Part shown: positions 17,837-25,803 of the stretch, one piece after another
Layout of the letters: each line of letters opens with the position of its first letter
Position numbering within the stretch: the stretch's first letter is position 1
NCBI RefSeq assembly: GCF_900107045.1
Contig: NZ_FNON01000002.1
Coordinates: forward strand, 992,001-1,056,000
Direction: 5' to 3'
Length of the DNA: 64,000 bases
Source of the DNA: Amycolatopsis xylanica
Lineage (GTDB): Bacteria > Actinomycetota > Actinomycetes > Mycobacteriales > Pseudonocardiaceae
The notes under the pieces: generated by a model
What the model was told of the DNA's origin: nothing
Database searches by the model: none
Seen by the model: the letters and a program-made list of their open reading frames with translations, nothing else
Translations under genes and position numbers: made by a program

Positions 17837-19474
17837 CTAGAGCGCGGCCTTGACCGCCGCACGCGCGCTGGCCGGGTCGGCCGCGGCGAGTGCGGCCTGA
17901 GCCGCGGCTTCGCACTGCTTGTAGGTGACCGAAGCCAGGCTCGCGCCGACCGAACGCACCGCGGGCGCGTTCATCGACAGGCTGGTCAAGCCGAGACCGG
18001 CGAGCACCAGCGCGAGCTGCGGGTCGGCCGCGGCCTCACCACAGACGCCGGCGGGCTTGCCGGTGACCTTCGCCGCGCGGCCGATCAGGCCGATGAGCCG
18101 CAGCAACGCGGGCTGCCACGGGTCGTTGAGCTTCGCGACCGCACCGAGCTGCCGGTCGGCGGCGAAGGTGTACTGCGCGAGGTCGTTGGTGCCGATCGAG
18201 ACGAAGTCGACGACGCCGAGAATCTCCTGTGCGACCAGCGCGGCGGCCGGAATCTCGATCATCACGCCCGCGCGCGGGATGCCGGCGGCACGCACGCGAT
18301 CGGCGAACCAAGCGGCTTCCTCGGCGGTGGCGACCATCGGCGCCATCACCGAAACTTCGGCGCCGGAGTCCTCCGCCGCGCCCGCGATGGCCTCGAGCTG
18401 GCGGTCCAGCACGTCGGGCCGGTCGAAGGCGATCCGCAGGCCGCGGACGCCGAGTGCCGGGTTCGGCTCGGCGTCGGGGGAGAGGAACTGCAGCGGCTTG
18501 TCGGCGCCCGCGTCCAGCGTGCGGACGATGACCGGCTTGCCGCGGAACGGCTTGAGCACGGCCGTGTAGGAGGCCAGCTGCTCGGACACGGTCGGCTCGG
18601 CCGGCGCGTCGAGGTAGCAGAACTCGGTGCGGAACAGGCCGACACCTTCGGCGCCCGCGTCGGCGGCGGCCTTGGCGTCGGTGGCCGAACCGACATTGCC
18701 GAGCACCTTCACGCGGTGGCCGTCCGAGGTGTTGCCGGTGCCGTTCCATTCGATGGCCGTGCGCGCCTCGGCGGTGACCACGGGCGCGTCGGCCGCGACC
18801 GCGTTGACCTGACCGGTGTCGCCGTCGACGGCGAGCGCGGGCGCGTCGAGCGCGAGCAGCCCGCGCACCGCGACCACGGCCGGGATGCCGAGCGCGCGAG
18901 CGAGGATCGCGGTGTGGCTGGTCGGGCCGCCCTCTTCGGTGACCAGCGCGAGCACCTTGGCCGGGTCGAGCCCGGCGGTGTCGGCAGGCGCGAGGTCACG
19001 CGCGACCAGGACGCTCGGCGTGTGCAGCTCGGGCACACCGGGCGGCTCGACGCCGAGCAGCTCGGCGACGATCCGGTCACGCACGTCGCGGATGTCGCGG
19101 ACGCGCTCGGCCATGTACCCACCGGCGGCGGCCAGCGCCTGCGCGAAGACCTCGGCGGACTGGAAGACCGCGCGGGCGGCAGGCAGGTGCTCCGCCTTGA
19201 CCAGCTGCTCGGCCTGGCTGACCAGCGCGGGGTCCGCGGCCATGGCGGCCGTCGTGATCAGGATGGTGGCGGCCTCACCGGCCGCGGTCTCGGCAAGCTT
19301 CTCGAGGCGCGCGGCGACCAGCTGCGCGGCAGGCTCGATGCGGGCGGCCTCGGCGACCGGATCGGCGGGCGCCGGCGTGCTCGACGGCTCGCCGAGAGGC
19401 TCGGCGACACGGACGACCGGACCGCTCGCACGGCCAGGACTGACGGCGACCCCGGTGAGGAACTCAGACGGCAT
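17837..19474 (-). CDS. ptsI: phosphoenolpyruvate-protein phosphotransferase (PTS enzyme I)
   Basis: Enzyme I takes phosphate from phosphoenolpyruvate and passes it to HPr, starting sugar uptake by the PTS. The 545-residue length is typical. The phosphohistidine motif is GGPTSHTAILAR with His187. The C-terminal PEP-binding domain has LFRTEFCYLD and DFVSIGTNDLAQY. The start codon lies inside a DasR-type palindrome, and a TATGGT box 7 bases upstream suggests a leaderless message. A ribokinase gene lies upstream on the same strand. HPr and IIA genes are not in the window. Confidence 0.95.
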   Translation of the reverse strand: MPSEFLTGVAVSPGRASGPVVRVAEPLGEPSSTPAPADPVAEAARIEPAAQLVAARLEKLAETAAGEAATILITTAAMAADPALVSQAEQLVKAEHLPAARAVFQSAEVFAQALAAAGGYMAERVRDIRDVRDRIVAELLGVEPPGVPELHTPSVLVARDLAPADTAGLDPAKVLALVTEEGGPTSHTAILARALGIPAVVAVRGLLALDAPALAVDGDTGQVNAVAADAPVVTAEARTAIEWNGTGNTSDGHRVKVLGNVGSATDAKAAADAGAEGVGLFRTEFCYLDAPAEPTVSEQLASYTAVLKPFRGKPVIVRTLDAGADKPLQFLSPDAEPNPALGVRGLRIAFDRPDVLDRQLEAIAGAAEDSGAEVSVMAPMVATAEEAAWFADRVRAAGIPRAGVMIEIPAAALVAQEILGVVDFVSIGTNDLAQYTFAADRQLGAVAKLNDPWQPALLRLIGLIGRAAKVTGKPAGVCGEAAADPQLALVLAGLGLTSLSMNAPAVRSVGASLASVTYKQCEAAAQAALAAADPASARAAVKAAL

Positions 19475-19487
19475 GGTCTAGACCATA
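19472..19487. promoter_or_regulatory. DasR-type operator (dre site) over the ptsI start
   Basis: The 14-base perfect palindrome ATGGTCTAGACCAT matches the core of the Streptomyces DasR responsive element (TGGTCTAGACCA). DasR is the GntR-family sensor of N-acetylglucosamine catabolites and represses pts genes. The site covers both the putative -10 box TATGGT and the start codon of ptsI, so a bound repressor would block transcription initiation. Binding here is inferred from the motif match and the known regulon. Confidence 0.85.
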
Positions 19488-19641
19488 TCTCAAGACCTCG
19501 CCGAGGTCGCGAGGTGCGGGACACACTCCACCAGCCCGTAACCCGGCATTAGCCGACACGGCGGCCTCCTCTCACCACGTCACACGTCCAGTGGAACACG
19601 GGCGGCGGTCCGCCGCCGCACGGTTGATTCACCGATTCGGC

Positions 19642-20508
19642 CTAGACCTCGTCAGAAGTCGGATAGGAAGGTTGCGCACCACGACGGGTCACCGAGATCG
19701 CGGCGACCTTCACCGCGTGCTCGGCGGCCTCGACCAGGCTCTTACCGGCCGTCACCGCCGCGGCCAGCGCTCCGGCGAACGCGTCGCCCGCTCCAGTCGT
19801 GTCGACGGCCTCCACCTTCGGCGACGCGACTTCGACGGCCCCGTCCTCGGTCACGACCACCGCACCCCGCGCGCCGAGCGTGACCACGGCGGCTTTGGGA
19901 CCGAGTTCGAGCAGCTGCCGGGGATCGTCCAGCTCGCCCCCGAGCAGCCACGCGGCTTCGTGTTCATTGACGAGCAGTACATCGAGCGCGGCCAGCGTCG
20001 CGTCGCTGATCTTCGCCGCCGGCGACAGGTTGAACAGCACCTTCACGCCGGCGTCGGCAGCGGCGGCGACCGCGCGCTCCACGGTCGGCAGCGGAATCTC
20101 CAGCGACAGCACCACGGTCTTCACCCCGTCGAAGATCCCTTCGACATCCGCGGGCTCGATGCTCCCGTTCGCGCCGGGCGAGACGAGGATCGAGTTCTCG
20201 CCATCAGGGGTGACTGTGATGTAGGCGATACCCGTCGGCCGCGAACTGGTCCGGACCAACCCGGTGTCGACACCGGAGCCCCGCAGCGAGTCGAGTAGCA
20301 CTGAGCCATACGGGTCGTCCCCCACGGCGCCGACCAGCGCCACATCGGCGCCGAGCCGCGCGGCGGCCACCGCGGTGTTGGCCCCCTTCCCACCTGGAAG
20401 GATTTCGGTGTCCCCGCCCAGCACGGTTTCCCCGCCGCCAGGCCGCCGATCCGCGGAAACCACCAGGTCAGCGTTCGCCGAGCCGATCACGAGCAACTCA
20501 TGGGTCAT
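19642..20508 (-). CDS. rbsK: ribokinase (PfkB family)
   Basis: This 288-residue sugar kinase has the N-terminal PfkB signature LPGGKGANTAVAAARLG and the C-terminal catalytic signature DTTGAGDAFAGALAAA, which contains the base Asp. The length and the GSANADLVV opening fit ribokinase, though some PfkB enzymes of this size use other sugars or nucleosides. A TAAATT box 6 bases before the ATG and no ribosome site indicate a leaderless transcript. No ribose transporter is adjacent. Confidence 0.88.
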   Translation of the reverse strand: MTHELLVIGSANADLVVSADRRPGGGETVLGGDTEILPGGKGANTAVAAARLGADVALVGAVGDDPYGSVLLDSLRGSGVDTGLVRTSSRPTGIAYITVTPDGENSILVSPGANGSIEPADVEGIFDGVKTVVLSLEIPLPTVERAVAAAADAGVKVLFNLSPAAKISDATLAALDVLLVNEHEAAWLLGGELDDPRQLLELGPKAAVVTLGARGAVVVTEDGAVEVASPKVEAVDTTGAGDAFAGALAAAVTAGKSLVEAAEHAVKVAAISVTRRGAQPSYPTSDEV

Positions 20509-20795
20509 ACCCAGAATTTATCCTGTACGCATATGTGAAGACTTTTGTAACTTATTCGGCCCCTGATGCGACAATCAGGCGTGCGCTTGCCGTGCGTCAC
20601 TCGATCGGGGGATATGCATCCCCCAGGCGTCACTTCGAGAGAGGCAAGCGCTCTTCTCTGGCGTTGCCACGCTCGCGTGGCAGCGTTGCCCCATCCGGCA
20701 CCCGCCGGGGCAGGGCATCGTGTCGCCGGTGTCGGTCACGTAGCCCCCCGAGTGATCGGCACCGGCGGCGCCCGCCTGAAAGGGCGCCGCCGGGC
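20509..20795. other. intergenic region with several small hairpins
   Basis: No convincing gene lies here. It contains the ribokinase promoter (minus-strand TAAATT at 20515-20520), short palindromes such as TGCCACGC/GCGTGGCA around 20664-20682, and the terminator at 20762-20793. A structured RNA cannot be excluded, but I have no family match. Confidence 0.4.
20762..20793. terminator. terminator of the minus-strand T7SS substrate operon
   Basis: A perfect 12-base-pair GC stem (CCGGCGGCGCCC and its complement) with an 8-base loop begins 3 bases past the stop of the last gene of the 23572-20796 operon. Confidence 0.75.
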
Positions 20796-21752
20796 TCAGA
20801 TCCCGGCGTTGATCTCCTCGAACTTCCCCGGCTGAACCCCGCGCAGAATGTCCCGCAGCTCCTCCGCCGGACGCTCTTTGAACGCCTCCGGCAGCCGATA
20901 AGCCCCCCGTGCGATCGGCAGCGTGGCATTGCCCAGCAGAGCACCGGACTCCCACAGCCCGCTCATCTCCACATCACGACGACGAAATTCCTTGCTCGGG
21001 AAAACGTCGACGACGCGGATGACCTCCCCGGCCGCATCGGTCACCGTGGTCAGCCTGACCTTGGCGATCTCCGCCCAGCCGATCTCGAACTTCGCGCGGC
21101 TGGAGCGGTACCACTCGATCCCGGACGACGAGACCCGCAACCAGGCCTGGCTCTTGGCCATCGGATCGGACCTCGGGTAGATCTTCGAGGACCGCTCGGC
21201 GAACCCCTCGACGATCGACGGCTGGGCAGGCAGCCGCACCTCGGACTTGTATTTCCGCACGACGACCCGCGGCGCCTTCGGGTGCTTACGCCGCCAAAGC
21301 CAGTACCCACCGCCGATCAGCACCACCACAGCGCCCGCCACGGACCATTCGACAGGCCCTTCATAGGGCCGTTCCGCGTGCCGCCAATAGCGCTTGCCGT
21401 ACTTGTAGAAGGTGACCGGCTTGCCGATATCCGCCGGGGTCAACTCGTCGAGACCGAACACCACCGTCTTGACGTCGCCCTTGTACAGCCCGCCCTGCCA
21501 ATGGGCCTCGGCGGTGCAAGCCCAGAAGAAGCCGATCCCGGCTTCGGTGAACGGGCCCTTCTCGACGCACGACTTCGCATAGGCCACTCCGAGCGGCTGA
21601 TCGGTCTTTTCCGCACCATGGAACGACGCCGCGTGTCCTGCCGCGGTCCAGACGACGACCACTGCGGCTATGACGATCAGCGCGGCGCGGATGACCGTGG
21701 AGCGCTTGAGCTGGCCCTCCGACGGCATGCCTTCGTTGCCGCCGATGGTCAT
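20796..21752 (-). CDS. two-helix membrane protein of a T7SS substrate operon (possible immunity)
   Basis: This 318-residue protein has a membrane segment near residues 20-40 (AALIVIAAVVVVWTAA) and another near 134-152 (VAGAVVVLIGGGYWLW). Between them lies an extracytoplasmic loop with two Cys (KSCVEKG, FWACTAE). A basic cytoplasmic C-terminal domain follows. I do not recognise the family. Its start overlaps the stop of the effector-like gene (ATGA), the usual position of a cognate immunity or chaperone gene. That function is inference. Confidence 0.65.
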   Translation of the reverse strand: MTIGGNEGMPSEGQLKRSTVIRAALIVIAAVVVVWTAAGHAASFHGAEKTDQPLGVAYAKSCVEKGPFTEAGIGFFWACTAEAHWQGGLYKGDVKTVVFGLDELTPADIGKPVTFYKYGKRYWRHAERPYEGPVEWSVAGAVVVLIGGGYWLWRRKHPKAPRVVVRKYKSEVRLPAQPSIVEGFAERSSKIYPRSDPMAKSQAWLRVSSSGIEWYRSSRAKFEIGWAEIAKVRLTTVTDAAGEVIRVVDVFPSKEFRRRDVEMSGLWESGALLGNATLPIARGAYRLPEAFKERPAEELRDILRGVQPGKFEEINAGI

Positions 21753-22735
21753 ATCGACCCCGAAATGCGCTTGGTGCCAGGTTGGTCGAACAGCGGATCC
21801 GGATCTTCGATCTTGGTCTTGTCGCGGTCCTGCTGTCGCTTCTCGTGCGACTCACGGCCGACCGGCTCTTTGCCAAAGGCGATCTTGCCCAGCTGCTTCC
21901 CGACCTCTTTGCCGACCTCCATCCCGATGTTCTTCGGCATATCGGAGAGGACATCTCGGAAGACGTGGCCCAGCGGGAGATTCTTGAGGAAACGCGGCAG
22001 GTTGCCCACCATGTCAGCCAGCTTCTGCCCGGCCCGCACGAGGACGCGTTGTGCTTTCGCGGCCTCGCCCGCGATCTTCGTTCCCTCGCCGACCAGGAAC
22101 GGGATGCCTTCAGCGCTCAGCCCGACCGGATAAGCCGGGGGTGGGTACTTGGCGAGGATCATTACCAGCTTGGCCAGCGCGTCGGAGATCATGTCGCGAA
22201 TGAGCGTGCGGACGACGTTGAGGATCGTCTTGCAGATGTCGACAATGTCGCCGACCTGTTTGGCGTGGTCGGAGAGATCCCGGCACGCGTTCGCCTGCTT
22301 CTGGGCGAATTCGCGGTAAAGGTCGGCGGCCGGACCACGCCACTGTCCGCAGTTCTTGTTGACCGCCGAGGCGAGCTCTTCGCCCGTTTCCTGGAGGTGG
22401 CCACTGATCTGCTTCCACTTCTGGATCTCGAGATCGAGCGCGTCCTGGTCACCGGTGACCCAGTTCAGTGGCTCCTTCAGGAAGTCGACGTGTTCGATCA
22501 GCCAGCCGAATCCCATGCTGAGCAGCGACTCGAACGGGTCCTTGATGAAATCCTTGATGTCGAGAGCACCTGCCGCCAGATCCAGCAGGCCCTCGGTCCA
22601 ATCGCCCTGTGCCAGCTTTTCGCCGCCACCGGCGAAATCCTGCAGGATTCCCGAGCCTTCGAGCGCGTTGCCGATCGGCTTCTTCTCAGCGTCGGTCTCG
22701 GCCTTCGCCTTGGTGATGAGGTCGTTCTCAGCCAT
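21749..22735 (-). CDS. WXG100-like T7SS substrate / effector candidate
   Basis: The central helical region of this 328-residue protein (about residues 105-195) reads as a WXG100/PPE-like bundle, with NKNCGQWRGPAADLYREFAQ giving the W-x-G turn. A hydrophobic helical stretch follows (LIRDMISDALAKLVMILA). The basic C-terminus (GRESHEKRQQDRDKTK) has no toxin motif I recognise. It overlaps the preceding WXG-like gene by 8 bases and the membrane protein by 4, so the three are translationally coupled. Confidence 0.65.
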   Translation of the reverse strand: MAENDLITKAKAETDAEKKPIGNALEGSGILQDFAGGGEKLAQGDWTEGLLDLAAGALDIKDFIKDPFESLLSMGFGWLIEHVDFLKEPLNWVTGDQDALDLEIQKWKQISGHLQETGEELASAVNKNCGQWRGPAADLYREFAQKQANACRDLSDHAKQVGDIVDICKTILNVVRTLIRDMISDALAKLVMILAKYPPPAYPVGLSAEGIPFLVGEGTKIAGEAAKAQRVLVRAGQKLADMVGNLPRFLKNLPLGHVFRDVLSDMPKNIGMEVGKEVGKQLGKIAFGKEPVGRESHEKRQQDRDKTKIEDPDPLFDQPGTKRISGSI

Positions 22736-23051
22736 GGGCCGTCCCTGCCTGCTTCAGCAGTTCGCTCGCGGTCTGTTCGTCCACTCGACGAGCCTTCGCC
22801 CAGGTATGTACGGCGTCGACATGGTGTTCGCCGGACTTCACCGCCGTTGCGAGCGTTTCGCGGGTACGGTCCGCGGTGCTGTTGCACCACAGGTAGAGCC
22901 CGCACGCCACGCCGACGGCGCCGAACGACATCGCGTCGACGCGGTTGTTGTCCGCATCGACGGCCTCCTTCAGCCGCCCGAGGATGTCTTCTACCTGTTT
23001 CGCGTGTGCGTCGATCTCGTCCGGATCGACGTCGAATCCACCGTCTGGCAC
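22728..23051 (-). CDS. small WXG100/EspC-like T7SS protein
   Basis: This 107-residue all-helical protein starts at GTG after GGGAGGG. Its first half (VDPDEIDAHAKQVEDILGRLKEAVDA) and second half (TRETLATAVKSGEHHVDAVHTW) form the two helices expected of EspC/WXG100-type secretion partners, although the turn has no clear WxG. It sits between a YbaB-like gene and a larger substrate, the same order as at 32829-33815. Function is inferred from that context. Confidence 0.6.
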   Translation of the reverse strand: MPDGGFDVDPDEIDAHAKQVEDILGRLKEAVDADNNRVDAMSFGAVGVACGLYLWCNSTADRTRETLATAVKSGEHHVDAVHTWAKARRVDEQTASELLKQAGTAHG

Positions 23052-23071
23052 GTTCTGGTCCCTCCCCGGGG

Positions 23072-23572
23072 TCAGCGCAGGAAGCCGCCGTCGAAGTAGT
23101 CGTCGTCATGGGCCACGGGCGCCGGGCGGGCCGGACGCGGCGGCGGCTTCGGGGTGCTGACCTCGGCTTCGGGGACGAAGCGGGACTCCTCGGCTGCGCG
23201 TTCGTCGAAGCCGCCTTCGACATAGCCTTCCTGCGGCGGCTCGGGAAACTCATCATGCAGGTAGGCGACGAGTTCCTGCCGCGTCTCCGGTCCTGCCGAC
23301 GGGACCCCGGCGCTGACGGCTTCCGCGAGCTTGCTCTGGGCGAGCTGGACCGTGCGCATGATGTCCTGCGCGAGGGTCGGCTTTTCGCGGGCGCTCGTGC
23401 TGATTTCGAGGTTCGTCAGATTGCCCGCGTGGTTCACGGTGACCGTGAGGCCGTCCTTGGTGCGCTCGGTGACCGAGACACCGTCCATCTCGGACCGGAG
23501 CCGGTCGGCCTTCTCCTGCGCGGCCTTGAGTTTCGCGTCGTAGTCGGTGAAGAGCTGCTCAGGGCTCGCCAC
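23072..23572 (-). CDS. YbaB/EbfC-family protein heading a T7SS substrate operon
   Basis: The first 95 residues of this 166-residue protein match the YbaB/EbfC fold, with helix DYDAKLKAAQEKADRL, strand GLTVTVNHAGNLTNLEIS and helix TLAQDIMRTVQLAQSKLAEAV. A Pro/acidic tail follows (TPKPPPRPARPAPVAHDDD). It starts at GTG behind GGGGAGG. YbaB-like proteins bind DNA in other bacteria, but in actinobacteria this variant recurs in front of WXG100 and polymorphic-toxin genes, as also at 32829. It may be a chaperone or EspG-like partner; I cannot tell. Confidence 0.75.
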   Translation of the reverse strand: MASPEQLFTDYDAKLKAAQEKADRLRSEMDGVSVTERTKDGLTVTVNHAGNLTNLEISTSAREKPTLAQDIMRTVQLAQSKLAEAVSAGVPSAGPETRQELVAYLHDEFPEPPQEGYVEGGFDERAAEESRFVPEAEVSTPKPPPRPARPAPVAHDDDYFDGGFLR

Positions 23573-23703
23573 ACGAACCTCCCCTGTTCGTGGTCAAACG
23601 ATGACTGAGAGTGTGACAGACCTGTTGATCATTGTCCGGGGATTGGGGTTTTCCCCACCCGCGTTCTGCGGGAAACCGCATTACTTCGCAGGTCAATGGC
23701 TTC

Positions 23704-23715
23704 TAGCGTGGCTTT
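23704..23715 (+). promoter_or_regulatory. leaderless -10 box of the small membrane protein gene
   Basis: TAGCGT at 23704-23709 is followed by 6 bases and the ATG. A GGGGTTTTCCCC palindrome lies upstream at 23645-23656. Confidence 0.45.
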
Positions 23716-24135
23716 ATGACCACAGCAGACTGGAAGCGGGCCGCCTACGGGCTTCTCGCGCTGCCCGCTTTCCTGGGTGGCGCGCGGGCTCAGCGATGGC
23801 TCGCGCGGAAACTGCTCGGCGCCGAGCCGGGCATGGGCAAGCCTCGGTACTTCGCCGCGCTGGTGCCGAGTCTGGTGACTTTCTTCTTGGCGGTGCTGAT
23901 CTGGTACCTCGTCGGCCGGATCGCCACCTATGGCATCTTTTGGGACCAGTCGACCGGGGACGTCTCGTGGGGTGGGCCGTCGCTGCTCGGGGCCTGGGTG
24001 GTGCATTTCTTCGCCGCGCTGGGAATGGCGGTCGTCTGCTCGGCGGTGCTGCGGCCGTTGACCAGGCTGCAAAACCGGCTACTTAGCCCGGTCGTGCCCG
24101 GCGCGCCAAGGGAGATCATCATGGCGAACTCCTAG
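23716..24135 (+). CDS. small integral membrane protein, unknown function
   Basis: This 139-residue protein has hydrophobic segments near residues 10-20, 53-72 (FLAVLIWYLVGRIATYGIF) and 92-112 (GAWVVHFFAALGMAVVCSAV). The ends are basic. I do not recognise a family. Its stop codon TAG is the first half of the -10 box of the TetR gene that follows, so the two genes are tightly packed. Confidence 0.65.
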   Translation: MTTADWKRAAYGLLALPAFLGGARAQRWLARKLLGAEPGMGKPRYFAALVPSLVTFFLAVLIWYLVGRIATYGIFWDQSTGDVSWGGPSLLGAWVVHFFAALGMAVVCSAVLRPLTRLQNRLLSPVVPGAPREIIMANS

Positions 24136-24144
24136 AATGCCCTG
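24133..24144 (+). promoter_or_regulatory. leaderless -10 box of the TetR gene, overlapping a stop codon
   Basis: TAGAAT at 24133-24138 lies 6 bases before the ATG. Its first three bases are the stop codon of the preceding gene. This is a strong match to the TAnnnT consensus. Confidence 0.55.
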
Positions 24145-24882
24145 ATGAGCAACCCGACCCGGCGGGGACGTGTGCGCGCGGCGACCGATCAGGACATTCG
24201 GCGTACCGCACGCGCGCTGCTCGTCGAGCACGGACCTGAGGCCGTCACGCTGCGCGCGATCGCCAGGGAGCTGGGGATCACCGCGCCCGCGCTCTACCGG
24301 TACTACGGCTCGCGCGACGATCTGGTCGAGCACCTGCGGCTGGACGTGTGCGCGGATCTGGCGACCGAGCTCGCCGAGGACATCTCGGCGGTGCCGGAGG
24401 ACGGTGCCTCGCAGCTCTTCGCGATCTGCAAGGGATTCCGGCGGTGGGCGCTCACGCACACGAAGGAGTTCACGCTCGTCTTCGCGTCGCCGACCGGGAA
24501 TGTCGGCTCGGCGCCCGGCAGCGCGCTGAGCCGGGTGGACGAGCCGTTCGGGCGGATCTTCCTGGCGACAGCGGGACGGGTGCTGGCGACGCAGAACCTG
24601 GCGACACCACCGAGTGAGGTGGTGCCGCCGGAGATCAGGGACGACCTGGCCGGGTTCCAGGCCGACCTGCTCGCGGTGCTGCGGGACTCCGGCTTGGCGT
24701 TCCCCGCCGAGAAGCTGGACCTGGGCACGACGTACCTGATGATCCAGTTCTGGGCGCGCCTCTACGGCCATGTGACGCTGGAGGTGTTCGGGAACTACCC
24801 GATCCCGGTCGCCAAGCCGGATGTCCTGTTCGAAGCGATGCTGGCCGATCTCGCCCGAGAGATCGGCCTCCCCATCCCATGA
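24145..24882 (+). CDS. TetR/AcrR-family transcriptional regulator
   Basis: The N-terminal helix-turn-helix of this 245-residue regulator is clear: DIRRTARALLVEHGPEAVTL, then AIARELGITAPALYRYYGSRDDLVEHL. The ligand-binding domain contains FRRWALTHTKEFTLVFASP and resembles the TetR WHG-type C-terminal domain. The message appears leaderless. The nearest possible target is the SDR gene, convergent across a terminator, but the ligand and operon are unknown. Confidence 0.9.
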   Translation: MSNPTRRGRVRAATDQDIRRTARALLVEHGPEAVTLRAIARELGITAPALYRYYGSRDDLVEHLRLDVCADLATELAEDISAVPEDGASQLFAICKGFRRWALTHTKEFTLVFASPTGNVGSAPGSALSRVDEPFGRIFLATAGRVLATQNLATPPSEVVPPEIRDDLAGFQADLLAVLRDSGLAFPAEKLDLGTTYLMIQFWARLYGHVTLEVFGNYPIPVAKPDVLFEAMLADLAREIGLPIP

Positions 24883-24888
24883 GGGAAG

Positions 24889-24947
24889 CGGGATAAAGCG
24901 GGCTTTATCCCGGACGCTTTTCCCGGGATAAAGCCCGCTTTATCCCG
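24889..24947. terminator. repeat-family bidirectional terminator, copy 2
   Basis: This 59-base inverted repeat is nearly identical to the element at 17771-17829, differing only around the loop (GGACGCTTTT against GGGTGCTTTC). It separates the TetR gene from the convergent SDR gene. Confidence 0.85.
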
Positions 24948-24981
24948 GCCTTGCGTATCGACCCAGGGCTTGCCCCCGGAC

Positions 24982-25719
24982 CTAGGCCGCGTGGCCGCCG
25001 TCGACCGAGAGCGTGGCTCCCGTGACGTAGGCGCTTTCCGCGCTCGCCAGGAAGGCCACGGTCGCCGCGACCTCCGCGGGCTCGCCGTAGCGGCCGAGCG
25101 CGGTCATGCCGCTCTGGTCGGCGGCGTACGGGCCGTCGGCCGGGTTCATGTCGGTGTCGGTCGGGCCGGGGTGCACCAGGTTGACCGTGATGCGGCGCCC
25201 GCCGAGTTCCCTGGCGAGTGCCTTGGTCAGCCCGATCGTCGCGGCCTTGCTCGTCGCGTACAGGGCCATGCCCGGTCCCGGTACGCGATCCGAGACGCAG
25301 CTGCCGATCGTGATGACCCGGCCGCCGTCACGCAGCTCCCTGGCAGCCGCCTGGGTCGCCACGAACACGCCACGCACGTTCACGGCCAGCACCCGGTCGA
25401 CGTCGTCGAGCGGGGTTTCGTCGAAGGCGCCGACGAAACCGACCCCGGCGTTGTTGACGAGGATGTCGAGCCCGCCGAACTCGGCGACGGTCGCGTCCAC
25501 CGCTGCGGTGACCGCCGCGGAATCGGCGCTGTCGGCCTGGATCGCGAGCGCGCGGCGGCCGAGCTGCTTGACGCGGTCGACGATGCCGGCGGCCAGTTCG
25601 GCGTTGTGCTGGTAGGTGAAAGCCACGTCCGCGCCGTCCTCGGCGAGACGTAACGCGACGGCCGCCCCGATGCCGCGGCTGCCGCCGGTCACCAGCGCGA
25701 CCTTGCCGTCGAGTGCCAT
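24982..25719 (-). CDS. short-chain dehydrogenase/reductase (SDR)
   Basis: This 245-residue classical SDR has the cofactor motif TGGSRGIG near residue 11, NNAG near 87, catalytic Ser in TIGSCVSD and the YATSK pair (YxxxK) near 150. The C-terminus ATLSVDGGHAA is typical of FabG-like enzymes. NADP(H) preference and substrate cannot be read from sequence. It follows leuS on the minus strand, separated by a hairpin. Confidence 0.92.
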   Translation of the reverse strand: MALDGKVALVTGGSRGIGAAVALRLAEDGADVAFTYQHNAELAAGIVDRVKQLGRRALAIQADSADSAAVTAAVDATVAEFGGLDILVNNAGVGFVGAFDETPLDDVDRVLAVNVRGVFVATQAAARELRDGGRVITIGSCVSDRVPGPGMALYATSKAATIGLTKALARELGGRRITVNLVHPGPTDTDMNPADGPYAADQSGMTALGRYGEPAEVAATVAFLASAESAYVTGATLSVDGGHAA

Positions 25720-25731
25720 GAGTGTTCTCCG

Positions 25732-25766
25732 TTCGATGAAGCGGTTTTCCTTACCGCTCCATCGAA
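25732..25766. terminator. hairpin between leuS and the SDR gene
   Basis: The arms TTCGATG-A-AGCGGT and ACCGCT-C-CATCGAA pair with one mismatch around a TTTCCTT loop. It lies 38 bases past the leuS stop and just before the SDR ribosome site (GGAGAAC). It could be the leuS terminator or an operator for the SDR gene. Confidence 0.55.
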
Positions 25767-25803
25767 TCGTCCGAAGATCCTCTGCGCTGGCGGCTTTCGG
25801 CCG

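Noticed and set aside
20566..20835. Possible small plus-strand gene in the ribokinase intergenic region
   Set aside because: No ribosome site, no motif, and it runs through the terminator and into the opposite gene.
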